From Zygaena filipendulae (taxonomy: Eukaryota; Arthropoda; Insecta; Lepidoptera; Zygaenidae): 64,000 bases of DNA. Below the pieces are notes generated by a model. That model ran no database searches and was not told the DNA's origin. It saw only the letters and a list, made by a program, of their open reading frames with translations. Positions 43,310-54,610 of this stretch are shown here, piece by piece (positions within the stretch are counted from its first letter, which is position 1; each line of letters begins with the position of its first letter). Both the position numbers and the translations under genes were made by a program. The DNA lies in the NCBI GenBank assembly GCA_907165275.2, contig OU015655.1:1376501-1440500 (forward strand), given 5' to 3'.

Positions 43310-44897
43310 TATAGTCTCGGAACTACAAGTTACAGACCCATCGTGTTGGTACTCAAACGTCATGTTTTCGTGATATCTATGTGATCACGTGGTCAAATTT
43401 CCAATAACCTATATCTCGGAAACTACAAGTTACGGACCCATCGTGTTGGTACTCAAACTTCATGTTTTCGTGATATCTATGTGATCACATGGTCAAATTT
43501 TCAACAAGCTATATCTCGGAAACTACAAGTTACAGACCCATCGTGTTGGTACTCAAACTTCATGTTTTTGTGATATCTATGTGATCACGTGATCAAATCT
43601 TCGATAGCCTGTATCTCGGAAACTACAAGTTACAGACCCATCGTGTTGGTACTCAAACTTCATGTTTTCGTCATATCTATGTGATCACGTGGTCAAATTT
43701 TCGATAGCCTATATCTCGGAAACTACAAGTTACAAACCCATCGTGTTGGTACTCAAACTTCATGTTTTCGTGATATCTATGTGATCACGTGATCAAATCT
43801 TCGATAGCCTGTATCTCGGAAACTACAAGTTACAGACCCATCGTGTTGGTACTCAAACTTCATGTTTTCGTCATATCTATGTGATCACGTGGTCAAATTT
43901 TCGATAGCCTATATCTCGGAAACTACAAGTTACAAACCCATCGTGTTGGTACTCAAACTTCATGTTTTCGTCATATCTATGTGATCACGTGGTCAAATTT
44001 TCGATAGCCTGTATCTCGGAATCTACAAGTTACAGACCCATCGTGTTGGTACTCAAACTTCATGTTTTCGTCATATCTATGTGATCACGTGGTCAAATTT
44101 TCGATAGCCTATATCTCGGAAACTACAAATTACAGACCCATCGTGTTGGTACTCAAACTTCATGTTTTCGTGATATCTATGTGATCACGTGATCAAATCT
44201 TCGATAGCCTGTATCTCGGAAACTACAAGTTACAGACCCATCGTGTTGGTACTCAAACTTCATGTTTTCGTCATATCTATGTGATCACGTGGTCAAATTT
44301 TCGATAGCCTATATCTCGGAAACTACAAGTTACAAACCCATCGTGTTGGTACTCAAACTTCATGTTTTCGTCATATCTATGTGATCACGTGGTCAAATTT
44401 TCGATAGCCTGTATCTCGGAATCTACAAGTTACAGACCCATCGTGTTGGTACTCAAACTTCATGTTTTCGTCATATCTATGTGATCACGTGGTCAAATTT
44501 TCGATAGCCTATATCTCGGAAACTACAAGTTACAGACCCATCGTGTTGGTACTCAAACTTCATGTTTTCGTCATATCTATGTGATCACGTGATCTAATGT
44601 TAGATAGCCTATATCTCGGAAAATACAAGTTACAGACCCGTCGTGTTGGTACTCGAACTTCATGTTTTCGTCATATCTATGTGATCACGTGGTCAAATAT
44701 TCGATAGGCTATATCTCGGAAACTACAAGTTACAGACCCATCGTGTTGGTACTCAAACTTCATGTTTTCGTGATATCTATGTGATCACGAGATCAAATCT
44801 TCGATAGCCTGTATCTCGGAAACTACAAGTTACAGACCCATCGTGTTGGTACTCAAACTTCATGTTTTCGTCATATCTATGTGATCACGTGGTCAAA
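43310..44897. repeat. 100-bp satellite, about 16 units
   Basis: ATCTCGGAAACTACAAGTTA recurs every 100 bp from 43,413 to 44,813 and the array ends with GTGATCACGTGGTCAAA at 44,897. Units alternate between GATCACGTGATC and GATCACGTGGTC variants. Marker variants (TATCTCGGAATCTAC, TACAAACCCA) recur 400 bp apart, so four-unit blocks were amplified. No frame stays open because 100 is not a multiple of three. Confidence 0.95.
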
Positions 44898-44899
44898 AA

Positions 44900-46220
44900 G
44901 TGGAATCGAAATCTAAGGTTTGAACACAAGATTTTCACGATTCATAGTTTACAAAAAAAGACGCACACCACCGAGACTCTTGTTGAGGTAGCCAAATTAC
45001 GAATCCTAATCGTCTAGTATTAATCGATTTGCATGTGTGTGTGACTACGTTTCGGCCAGTTATTCGATATTTTCGTGTAGTTAAAGGATAATAATGCGCG
45101 TAAAGCCATATAAAAATTTTAAATTAAAGATGTATTAAACACTCATTCTCTCGCAGCCATCATCAAAATCTATTTTTTAACCTTGTGATTCTCTGTAAAT
45201 TGAGAAAACTCTTTTATGGCGCCGTCCGCGGCCTCTATCGGATAAGAGCTGCATAATCTGGCGGAGCGCACCCTTAACTTAACAAAACTATGTACAAAAA
45301 AAATCACAATTCTGTCAGTTCTTGTTAAAAAGTTGCTTTATTTTCAATTTTATAAAAAAAATGTTTCTGGTGAAAAGTTGGTGTTTTGTTACTTACAGCA
45401 AATATGTTTTCTTACGGCGAAAATTTTGATTAGTCTACTACTTTTTTCTGGGACGATATAAATTAAAAATAAATTCGGTACCTAAAGGTACCAAATAGGT
45501 ACACTAAATATGTGAAAAGAAAAAAATCAATTTGTGTATAGGTACTAAATTGTACTAAATAAGTACTAAATTGTAAAATAATAAATTAATTTAACTACCT
45601 ATTTAACTACGAATTTGATATCATTAATCCTTTATAGTAAAATTACAATATAATAAAAATAAACATCAATAATTATTTACCTTCATTATTAAAGTATTAA
45701 AATAAAACATAAAAAATACGATATAAAAATATTTGCATGACTCAATGTAATATCAATTAAAATAATGATAGATTTGATGGAGTGCCGATAACTGTTCCAC
45801 TGACCCTACGTACATTATCGCGCGATGTTTGGGTGCGGGTAGCGGGGGCGAGAAAATTAGGCCACGCCTCAACGCCCAAGGTCGTTGGCGACACCACGAG
45901 CCTTAAATTGCGTCATTCAAAAGTTACGGATTTTTTTCACTGGGGCTCATTGGGGTATAAAAAGCCAGTAAAATAGGTGGGTAAAAGGCCGACCTCTTTC
46001 GTCTGAGAGGCCGACCTTTTTTACTTCGTATGCATCGACGTCACGTCGACGTAGAAAAATTACCAATCTGTTTCGTCTGTAGACAACGTGTGTCTACTGG
46101 ACGCTACCGGTATAAAAATTCCGTAGGTAGGTAGGTATACTAGGTAGTCACCGTTTGGGTAGGTACCTACTGGACGTTTCGGCCTCCAGAAGACTTCTAT
46201 TGATGTATTTATGAGGAATA
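44900..46220. other. Unassigned, with a TATA-like site
   Basis: TATAAAAA at 45,956-45,963 follows a GC-richer 180 bp. A short imperfect hairpin GGCCGACCTCTTTCGTCTGA / AGGCCGACC-type repeat occurs at 45,987-46,018. No transcript structure found. Confidence 0.35.
45956..45963 (+). promoter_or_regulatory. TATA-box-like sequence, weak
   Basis: GGGGTATAAAAAGCC matches the TATA consensus, but no initiator or coding exon could be linked downstream. Confidence 0.25.
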
Positions 46221-46300
46221 CTAGCTGTTCCCCGCGGGTATCATCCGCTTTAATTTCGGAGTTCCCGAGGTAGTTCCGAGATTAAAAGTACCTACCTACA
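46221..46300 (-). mobile_element. Helitron 3' end, minus strand
   Basis: CTAGCTGTTCCCCGCGG, 'ttaatttcggagttcccgagg', AAAAGTACC; the rest is lost into TACCTAC-rich DNA. Confidence 0.7.
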
Positions 46301-47082
46301 TGGATGGTAGGTACCTACCTACCTACTTTTTATAAATTTTTGGTTGAGCAGTCTTGAATCTTGAGTCTGCACTACAGTCTGCACTCTGCAGTCAGCAGTT
46401 GTGCTTTTGCGACTTGTGACCTTCATTTTTTTTTATAATAATAATCCACTTCACAACACACAGATGTACTTGATCCCACACAGCACACTAAGCTATAAGC
46501 TTGTGTCGTGGAAACCAAACAAACGTGGTATATACTACACATATTATTACATATATATTATACTATAGATATACATATACATACATATATACACACCCAT
46601 TCAAGTAGAAATGCGGGAACATTGGGAACAAGTTTGAACATGTTCTTTACGGGCTACGAATTACGATATAGCTTTAAATATCTCAAAAATAACATTTATG
46701 AGGAATATTTTTAATAAATAAACATGTCCCTACGTGTGTTCAGTCTCTGAAAGACAACTTGACCGTTTAAAAAAATTTATTATAATATAGTCTATAAATA
46801 CATTGTTTCAAATTTTAATATTGCCAATTGCCATTGAATTTTTTGATGGATGCTTACGTTACTAACCTACGATGCTAACCTAACATGGTGCATGAAATTT
46901 TTAAATATTAGAATTTTTCTCTGTACATATTACCTATAGTTAATTCATTATTGAATAATCTATTCTGTTGTCCACGTCGATTGTATTGTCGTTTTTGCGA
47001 GAGAGTGAGTAGGTACCTAGCATTCAACGACTGCCATTGGCTGGGCGGCTGGGCCGCGAGCCGCGCCACGCGCCACGCAATA

Positions 47083-47109
47083 CGCATCCGCCCGGTGGTG
47101 GCGGATGCG
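47083..47109. repeat. GC-rich 10-bp hairpin
   Basis: CGCATCCGCC - 7 nt - GGCGGATGCG within an 80%-GC-like patch (47,040-47,140) next to the ACCGACTTCC repeat. Confidence 0.7.
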
Positions 47110-47145
47110 TGATGCGACATGGCGCGGTGCGATGCGTTTCTTTTT

Positions 47146-47890
47146 AACCGACTTCCAAAAGGGAGGAGGTTCTATGTTCGATTGTATGTATGTTTTTTTT
47201 TTATGTATGTTCACCGAGTACTCGAAGGCGGTTGGTCCAATTTGGAAAATTCTTTTTTTGTTTGAAAGGGTATACTCCCAATTAGGTCCCATTGCCACCA
47301 AGTCGGGATCTGATGATGAAATTTTGGAGAAATCGAGGGAACTCATCAAAAATTATAGGCACACCTATAGCGATTTGGGTATTTTTGATAGTAAATCGTT
47401 CATTTGCTTTTGGAAAGCAAAATTTGAAGAAGTGGAACTGATGATGAAGACCACAGATGGTCATCGGAACTATTCAACAATAGTACGTTCTGATTGGAGC
47501 GATTTCGAAAATTGTTTTTTTGTTTAAAAGGGGATAGTCAAGATCTGATGGTGGAATCTTGGAGTAATTGAGGGAACTCTTCAAAAATTATAGGTACACC
47601 TATAGCGATTTTTGTATTTTTATAGTAAATCGTGTATTTGCTTTCGGAAAGCAAAATTTGAAGAAGTGGAACTGATGATGAAGACCACAGATGGTTATCG
47701 GAACTACTCAATAATAGGTATTTCACAGGTTCCGAATCGTTACCTTTAATATGGGTTCTAAACAATTTATGCTCGTCACAATGTATATGGTGAAGTGGAA
47801 CTGTTAGTGATGTACTAGGAGAACTCCTCAATAATTAACGTCCCTGCGTCGGGAAAGGCAATATTTTGTAAAAGGCGATGAGCAGTTGAC
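47146..47890 (+). mobile_element. Dispersed ACCGACTTCC repeat, inverted relative of 35,700-36,442
   Basis: Begins AACCGACTTCCAAAAGGGAG and carries the two modules in the order expected for the reverse of 35,700-36,442. The 140-codon plus frame at 47,105 reads this repeat, not a gene. Confidence 0.7.
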
Positions 47891-47969
47891 ATTAGGCTAT
47901 TGTAACTTAGAGAAATTGCGAACTATGTCACTTAAAATCGAGAAATAAACAAAATTTTAACAAAAACAT

Positions 47970-48280
47970 TAAAACCGACTTTCAAAAACACAAATTAAAA
48001 AAGCTAAAAATAAAAAGCTATAAATAACAAAATACCAATTTAATCCAAAAGACAAAAACACACGTAATATTATTATTGGTTTGTGCTACCACTGATAGGT
48101 AGGTATGAATATGGAGGGGGTAGATGGGCTCAGTCGACTCCCGCCACCAGCTCTTCGTAAGCAGAACGACCCAAGTGGGCAGACACCAGCGGGCTTGTCA
48201 CCGAATTCAAACCGATCAGTGGTAGCACAAACCAATAATAATTACGTGTGTTTTTGTCTTTTGGATTAAATCGGTATCGG
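47970..48280. mobile_element. Second foldback element with ACCGACTTTC end
   Basis: ACCGACTTTCAAAAACACAA, AATATTATTATTGGTTTGTG, a centre with 'agctcttcgtaagcagaacgacc', then AGCACAAACCAATAATAATT. The right arm is cut short after 'ttaaatcggtatcgg'. Sibling of 35,231. Confidence 0.7.
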
Positions 48281-48415
48281 TCTAGGTTTGAACGAGATCT
48301 AGTAAGTAGTTTTTTTAATACGTCATAGATCGTAAACCGCAATAAAAAATTACAATATTATTAAAACATCGATCAAAGTTACAACGAACTACAAGAACTT
48401 TTATATTAATGTTAC

Positions 48416-48554
48416 TTGCTGCTACGGAACCCTTCATGGGCGAGTCCGCACTTGGCTGCTTTTTTCTAGGGTGGATTCTCTCCTTAGACTGCATGTCTGA
48501 AGCTGAACATGCATCAGATATCAGTGAGTCACATTTATCAGATAAGACACTCAT
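48416..48554 (-). CDS. Weak candidate first exon facing inward from the right array
   Basis: ATG at 48,554 (GCCACATGAG context) opens MSVLSDKCDSLISDACSASD and continues to MKGSVAA, with a donor-like CAA|GTAACATT after 46 codons plus one base. The frame is open upstream to 48,692. It lies 290 bp inside the right subterminal array, where an element gene could start. No partner exon found. Confidence 0.3.
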
Positions 48555-48842
48555 GTGGCAAAAAAGGATTATGTTCACTGAAGGAATGTGAACGGCTTCA
48601 GGGTTAGGTTGCAGACAGTAAAAACGGCGTGTTATTCCTTCTTTTGTGTAATAATTATTTGCAAAATTTGTATAATTATTTGCAAAGCTCATACTAAGCG
48701 GTTCGGATTATAACGCCCTCTGTCGGCTTAATCCTAAACTACTTGCTAAATTAGCTGATGATGATCTTACCTAGATAAACCATCTAGTGGTTCCAGTCTG
48801 GAATCAAAGATGGCGCTGTTATTAACACACAGCCATTCCATA

Positions 48843-51033
48843 AGAGGCTAACGTAGCCAAGTGTTGATAAGCACACGACCTGCTGTATCGTGTCTAAACG
48901 GCTCCGACAGCCGTGTTTGCAAGATAATTAATGACACGGCTAACGTAAACAAGTTTTGTTTTGCACACGGTCCGCTGTACCGTTTAGGTATATAACGGCT
49001 ACGACAGCCATGTTTGCGTGGTTCATTTCTGACACGGCTAACGTAGTCAAGTGTTGATAAGCGCACGACCTGCTGTATCGTGTCTAAACGGCTCCGACAG
49101 CCGTATTTGCAAGATAATTAATGACACGGCTAACGTAAACAAGTTTTGTTTTGCACACGGTCCGCTGTACCGTTTAGGTATATAACGGCTACGACAGCCA
49201 TGTTTGCGTGGTTCATTTCTGACACGGCTAACGTAGCCAAGTTTTGATAAGCACAAGACCTGCTGTATCGTGTCTAAACGGCTCCGACAGCCGTATTTGC
49301 AAGATAATTAATGACACGGCTAACGTAAACAAGTTTTGTTTTGCACACGGTCCGCTGTACCGTTTAGGTATATAACGGCTACGACAGCCATGTTTGCGTG
49401 GTTCATTTCTGACACGGCTAACGTAGCCAAGTTTTGATAAGCACAAGACCTGCTGTATCGTGTCTAAACGGCTCCGACAGCCGTGTTTGCAAGATAATTA
49501 ATGACACGGCTAACGTAAACAAGTTATGTTCTGCACACGGCCAGCTGTACCATTTACAGAACGGCTCCGACAGCCGTGTTAGCAAGTTTAATATATGACA
49601 TGGCTAACGTGGCCAGGTTTTGATAAGCACACAACCAGCTGTACCCTTTATAGAACGGCTCCGACAGCCGTGTTAGCAAGTTTATTGTATGACACGGCTA
49701 ACGTAGCCAAGGTTTGAAAAGCACACGACCTGCTGTATCGTGTCTTAACGGCTCCGACAGCCGTGTTAGCAAGTTTAATATATGACACGGCTAACGTGGC
49801 CAGGTTTTGATAAGCACACAACCAGCTGTACCCTTTATAGAACGGCTCCGACAGCCGTGTTAGCAAGTTTAATATATGACACGGCTAACGTGGCCAGGTT
49901 TTGATAAGCACACAACCAACTGTACCCTTTATAGAACGGCTCCAACAGCCGTGTTAGCAAGTTTATTGTATGACACGGCTAACGTAGCCAAAGTTTGAAA
50001 AGCACACGACCTGCTGTATCGTGTCTTAACGGCTTCGACAGCCGTGTTTGCAAGTTTATTATATGACATGGCTAACGTAAACAAGTTATGTTCTGCACAC
50101 GGCCAGCTGTACCATTTACAGAACGGCTCCGACAGCCGTGTTAGCAAGTTTAATATATGACATGGCTAACGTGGCCAGGTTTTGATAAGCACACAACCAG
50201 CTGTACCCTTTATAGAACGGCTCCGACAGCCGTGTTAGCAAGTTTATTGTATGACACGGCTAACGTAGCCAAGGTTTGAAAAGCACACGACCTGCTGTAT
50301 CGTGTCTTAACGGCTCCGACAGCCGTGTTAGCAAGTTTAATATATGACACGGCTAACGTGGCCAGGTTTTGATAAGCACACAACCAGCTGTACCCTTTAT
50401 AGAACGGCTCCGACAGCCGTGTTAGCAAGTTTATTGTATGACACGGCTAACATAGCCAAGTTTTGACGAGCACACGATCTGCTGTATCGTGTCTAAACGG
50501 CTTCGACAGCCGTGTTTGCAAGTTAAATATATGACACGGGTAACGGGAACAAGTTATGTTATGCACACGGCCAGCTGTACCGTTTATAGAACGGCTCCGA
50601 CAGCCGTGTTAGAAAGTTTATTATATGACACGGCTAACGTGGCCAAGTTTTGATAAGCACACGACCTGCTGTACCGTGTCTATACGGCTCCGACAGCCAT
50701 GTTAGCAAGTTTAATATATGACACGGCTAACGTGATAAGCACGCGGTGCACCGTACCGTGTCAACAACGTTACCGAGGCCGTGTTTGTTGTGTGCACACC
50801 GCTCCGACAACCGAGTCAAAAGGTAGCCGTGTAATTTTACACGGCTAGGATTTCAACACGGCTGAAAAAATTACGAACATGGTACACGTAACCGTCTAAA
50901 GCGGCTATCTTAACCGCTTACACGGCTACGTTTCATGTAGCCGTGTACACGGTTCTTTACACGGCTGCCAAACTCGGTTGTCAGAACCGTTTGCACGGCT
51001 ACGCAAAACGTAGCCGTGTTCAAAAGCCGTGTA
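48843..51033. repeat. Right subterminal array of ACACGGCT / AGCCGTGT motifs
   Basis: 48,850-49,500 is a 190-bp repeat (starts at 48,850, 49,040, 49,230, 49,420) made of two alternating half-units. From 49,420 single units of 92-95 bp follow (GACACGGCTAACGTGGCC ... CGGCTCCGACAGCCGTGTTA), about 14 of them, to about 50,740. The last 290 bp is irregular and ends at the right terminus. The nine minus frames of 69-72 codons read the array. Confidence 0.9.
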
Positions 51034-51045
51034 TTTTTCCCAGTG
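51034..51045 (-). repeat. Right terminal inverted repeat
   Basis: TTTTTCCCAGTG, exact complement of 28,888-28,899, followed by TACACTAG, so the flanking dinucleotide is TA. Confidence 0.7.
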
Positions 51046-51312
51046 TACACTAGTGTATAGGTGTGTGCGTGTAGACTGTCACTGTGTGACTGACATCTGA
51101 TGTATGCCTATTTATATTTGTAAATCTCCGGTCCTGGCTGAAAATCAGTGCTAGGAGTTCCCGCACTCATAGCAATATGCTGAGATAGTGACCGTTTTGG
51201 TCATGGGGACGCACCTCGCAAACACCTTTGTCATTTATTCTCATAATATTATCATAATATATTTCAAATATTATATTATATCGTTTCTAATGTATAAGTA
51301 TAAACTAACTGT

Positions 51313-51643
51313 AATCGGCATGTTGACTAATTTTTTATTTTTAGTCCGTCTTGTAGATTATTAAAAAATATTGGACACGTATTTTTTCTTTTTTTACCCA
51401 ATCAAAAAATAACGGCGATATATTGAGTTGAAATTTCACGTGACATCACTATTCTGACAGTTTGTATGGCGGTTTCAGCGGTTAGTGACGTCACGAGCCC
51501 CTCACCCTAAACTTTAATGCGCTTTATCTCTGTATATATTAATTTATTTAAAAAAGCAAAAAATACGTGTCTATTGTTTTTTTATTTTCTAACTGACGGA
51601 CTAATTAGAATTTTGATTTTCAAAAGTAGTCCACATCCCCATT
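51313..51643. mobile_element. MITE 'GGGCATGTGGACTA'
   Basis: Ends CGGCATGTTGACTA and TAGTCCACATCCCC. Orientation as at 21,181. 331 bp. Confidence 0.85.
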
Positions 51644-51654
51644 GTGTTGTGTCT

Positions 51655-51693
51655 CTGTTTCCAAATAAATGCCTTTCTTTCTTTCTTTCTTTC
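51655..51693. repeat. CTTT retroposon tail
   Basis: CCAAATAAATGCCTTTCTTTC with further CTTT units, like 7,648 and 17,100. Confidence 0.6.
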
Positions 51694-51699
51694 TGTATA

Positions 51700-52050
51700 G
51701 GTACTAGGTAGATAATAATTAATGCTTGCATATATCAAAAATCTTAATATATTGAATTGATTAATCACTTAGAAAACCTTAAATAGAAACGTGCATTTCC
51801 GAGGGTAAATGATCTTTAGATACATTTTTTGGTATTTTGATGCATCAGCGGCAATATAAAAAGGCGTTCAATAAAATCCCTCATCGCCTCGGCAACTTGT
51901 GCGCTCAATTTTTATGTTTTTTTTTTTTTTATGGATTTTCATGTTATTTTTTTTGTATATATTATTATGTCTGTTTGTAATTCTAAAGCTTTTCACTAAA
52001 TGCATAATTGTGAAAGTAAATACGGTACTTACATTAAAAAAAACACATTT
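51700..52050. other. No feature recognised
   Basis: AT-rich with long T runs at 51,910-51,930. No gene. Confidence 0.4.
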
Positions 52051-52059
52051 TTTAAACTT

Positions 52060-52238
52060 TTGTCAGTCTGTTTGTTCCGGCTAATCTCTGAAACGGCTAG
52101 CCCGATTTTAACGGAACTTTCACTGGCAGATAGCTGATGTTATAAGGCTAACTTAGGCTATTTTTACTTTAGAAAAAAAAATATAGTTCCTGCGGGAATT
52201 CCGAAACTCACGCGCATAAAAGCGCGGCGAACAGCTGG
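52060..52238 (+). mobile_element. Helitron with CTGG end
   Basis: 'gtttgttccggctaatctctgaaacgg' in parts, 'tcactggcagatagctgatgttat', TTCCTGCGGGAATTCCG, then GCGCGGCGAACAGCTGG, where CTAG reads CTGG. Confidence 0.75.
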
Positions 52239-52239
52239 T

Positions 52240-53405
52240 AACATCATAAAATAGATGTTTGTATACAAACGCTAAGGTGTGTTATTTGTGAGTCATCGTT
52301 CGTTAATATCCATTTTATTATTCCGTTTCATAGACAAAAGAATTAAAAGTAAACAATCTATGGCTGTCACGTCACTATCTATTGTATCGTTGGACACTAT
52401 CTATTTACCCACAAAGATAATAATGTGGGCGTCCACGTAAAAGGGTACCAGTAATGGGGTATTTAGTTAAGAATAGATTCGGTATCTAGAATAGTCAATT
52501 GATAGTAAGGATTGAAAAAATATTCAAAAACTAGCACAGTTTTTTTACAGACATTTGAAGTTGAAACTCTGAAAAGGCTTGATTTGAGAAAAAGCATTTT
52601 AAAAGTTTGTGTGAAATAAAAAAAAACACACTTCTACTTGCTTGGTACATAGTTTTTTTTTTATATTATTGTAGATTAAGATATATGAAATTGAAAAAAA
52701 AAAATTGAGCATTTATTAATAATCAATTAAAATCGCGGACGCAATTTTTTCACCGAACTCTTTACAAAACTGCTTATATCTCGGAAACTAAAAGCCGATC
52801 TTTTAGCTTGTACGCCCACATATAATCACTATGTTGATACCTCTAGTTGTTAAACCCATGGACTCACTTGCGTTAATATTGGAATCCAATCGGAAACTCT
52901 TTACGTCGTGATTAAAAGTATCTTCCTATCCCCAAATAGCTGTTGCAGGACAAAGAATATCTTAATCAAATCGAATCGAAATCGAAATTTTATCAATTTT
53001 ATTTTTATACGAAACGAACATAATAACATTGAAGTGCGAATAGTTAAATTTAAAAAAATATGTCAATAAAGGTATTGGTGATTTTACATAATTATTTATA
53101 AAGTTCTTGAAAACGAGTACAATACGTAGCAGCTACGATAGTTCGTAGAAGTCGTAGACGACTACGCCGGGCTACGAAGTACTAAATAAATATGGCGAAA
53201 AATGCCTTTTTTCACTGATAGCGCTATAATGGCAATATTATATATTTGATTTACGTAATGGTTAATTCATATTATACAAACTCCTATCATACAACAAAAC
53301 TGCAATACAATATATTAAAATGCATAAAAAACAAAATACTAAGAAAGTGTTTAAATTGGCTTAATTCATAACAAATAAAACATGAAACAAATTCTGTACC
53401 ATAGG
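52240..53405. other. Unassigned, with one satellite-like word
   Basis: TATATCTCGGAAACTA at 52,774-52,789 equals 16 bp of the 100-bp satellite unit. The rest shows no supported feature. Confidence 0.4.
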
Positions 53406-53409
53406 CTAA

Positions 53410-53622
53410 TTTCCGGGGTATGAAAATCACAATTCTATTAACGACGTGACATCACGCCGTGCTACAGTTTATAGAAAGTTGTGACGTCACGCGAAATTTC
53501 GACATAATGTATCTCCGTTACTTTTTTTACGTAAAAAATGAAAAAATACGTTTCCAATATTTTTCATCAAGCTACAAGACGGACTGAACACTAAAATTTG
53601 GTTGGCAAACCCGTTTTGATTA
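53410..53622. mobile_element. Diverged GGGCATGTGGACTA-family MITE
   Basis: 'gttgtgacgtcacgcgaaatttcgac', 'gtatctccgtta', 'acgtaaaaaatgaaaaaatacg' and 'caagacggact' follow the family order, but both ends are altered. Older than the other copies. Confidence 0.6.
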
Positions 53623-53629
53623 AGTTGAA

Positions 53630-54085
53630 ATTCTCGTCAATTATTAGACAAAGCCACAGCACAAGGCGGACAGTCTTGCCGGAGCGGCCAGGCCAAAGAC
53701 CAACGTCTACTTGCAACGAACTATTATTTATTAATTACAAACATTAGCATAATCAATGAGATGTTGCAATGCAAACAATTCTGTGTAGTAAAAAGACTTT
53801 ATGTATCTACTACACATTGAAGCAAGGCATAGCATTGGACGTAGCAACGGGCAGTTACAGGCGTAGCGGCCTTTACTGTGATAAACAAAATTAAATGTAA
53901 AGTAAACCCGGACACCGTGGTTAGATAGTACATAGTTGTATTCGTCACTATTATAACTAAACTAAAATTCTCAGCGATCAGTTCCGAAATCATATAAAAG
54001 TATAATGTATTTCATAAGAGTTGAAACTTTGATATCGAATTTTGTGATTTTGTATGATGATAATAATATAGATCAAAAAGATTTA
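53630..54085. other. No gene recognised
   Basis: Short minus frame at 53,799-53,993 without family signal. No repeat ends seen. Confidence 0.4.
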
Positions 54086-54089
54086 TAAT

Positions 54090-54230
54090 AATAAATAATA
54101 ATGAATTCTTTATTTGCATAAGACATAGTTTGTAATGATGGTACATAATATAAGAGTAAAATTGTCCTCATGTCCTGTCGTTAGGTGACATACAAAATTA
54201 TCAAATTAAATCATCAGCTTTAAATTTAAG
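54090..54230 (-). mobile_element. Retroposon with (AAT)n tail, copy 2
   Basis: (AATAAT)n then GAATTCTTTATTTGCATAAG and 'aggtgacatacaaaat', matching 17,846-17,995. Confidence 0.6.
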
Positions 54231-54399
54231 AAATTAAATCAAAATATTACATTAAAAAAAGAGAAGAAAATCAAGACGTGTCATTTTTGGATATCAATTA
54301 TTAAATTATGATAATCAAAATATTTCATAAGAAAAATAGTCCACTTAATTGTTATTAACGAAATTAATTTAAGTCAATTTGAACTTCTGTTCAGGTAGG

Positions 54400-54570
54400 T
54401 ATTTGATTTTTGTATGTTTGTTTCTTTGTAATGGATAAACTACTGAAACTATATTAATAATTCTTTCACATACCTATAGGAAGCTACATTATTCCGGAGT
54501 AACAAAGGAAACTTTTACCCGGGTATCCCCATGGGAACTCTGAAATTATCGTGGGTGAAACTGTGGAAAT
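54400..54570 (+). mobile_element. Degenerate Helitron
   Basis: 'gatttttgtatgtttgtttc', 'ggaagctacattattcc', CCCATGGGAACTCTG, 'cgtgggtgaaactgtgg'; CTAG lost. Confidence 0.6.
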
Positions 54571-54610
54571 TGACTGATATGTAATATAGAAGAGGAAAAA
54601 TACTCCTCTG

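Larger units (their letters stand above)
28888..51045. mobile_element. Putative 22-kb CACTA/CMC-like DNA transposon
   Basis: Seen: 12-bp ends CACTGGGAAAAA (28,888) and TTTTTCCCAGTG (51,045), TA on both outer sides, and two 2.2-kb subterminal arrays of ACACGGCT/AGCCGTGT words that occur only next to those ends. Known: CACTA/CMC elements begin CACTA or CACTG, make 2-3-bp duplications and carry dense subterminal repeats that bind transposase. Inferred: one element, since each array has an outer end and no second inner end. It contains a six-exon gene, other mobile elements and a satellite. No transposase recognised. Alternative: two unrelated ends of the same family. Confidence 0.6.

Noticed and set aside
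47105..47527. Longest open frame (140 codons) as a gene
   Set aside because: It reads the dispersed ACCGACTTCC repeat; the inverted relative at 36,067-36,465 gives a similar 132-codon frame with differences typical of a non-coding repeat.
48848..50428. Series of minus-strand 69-72-codon frames as a tandem gene family
   Set aside because: They fall at unit spacing in the right subterminal array and the ACACGGCT words run through them.
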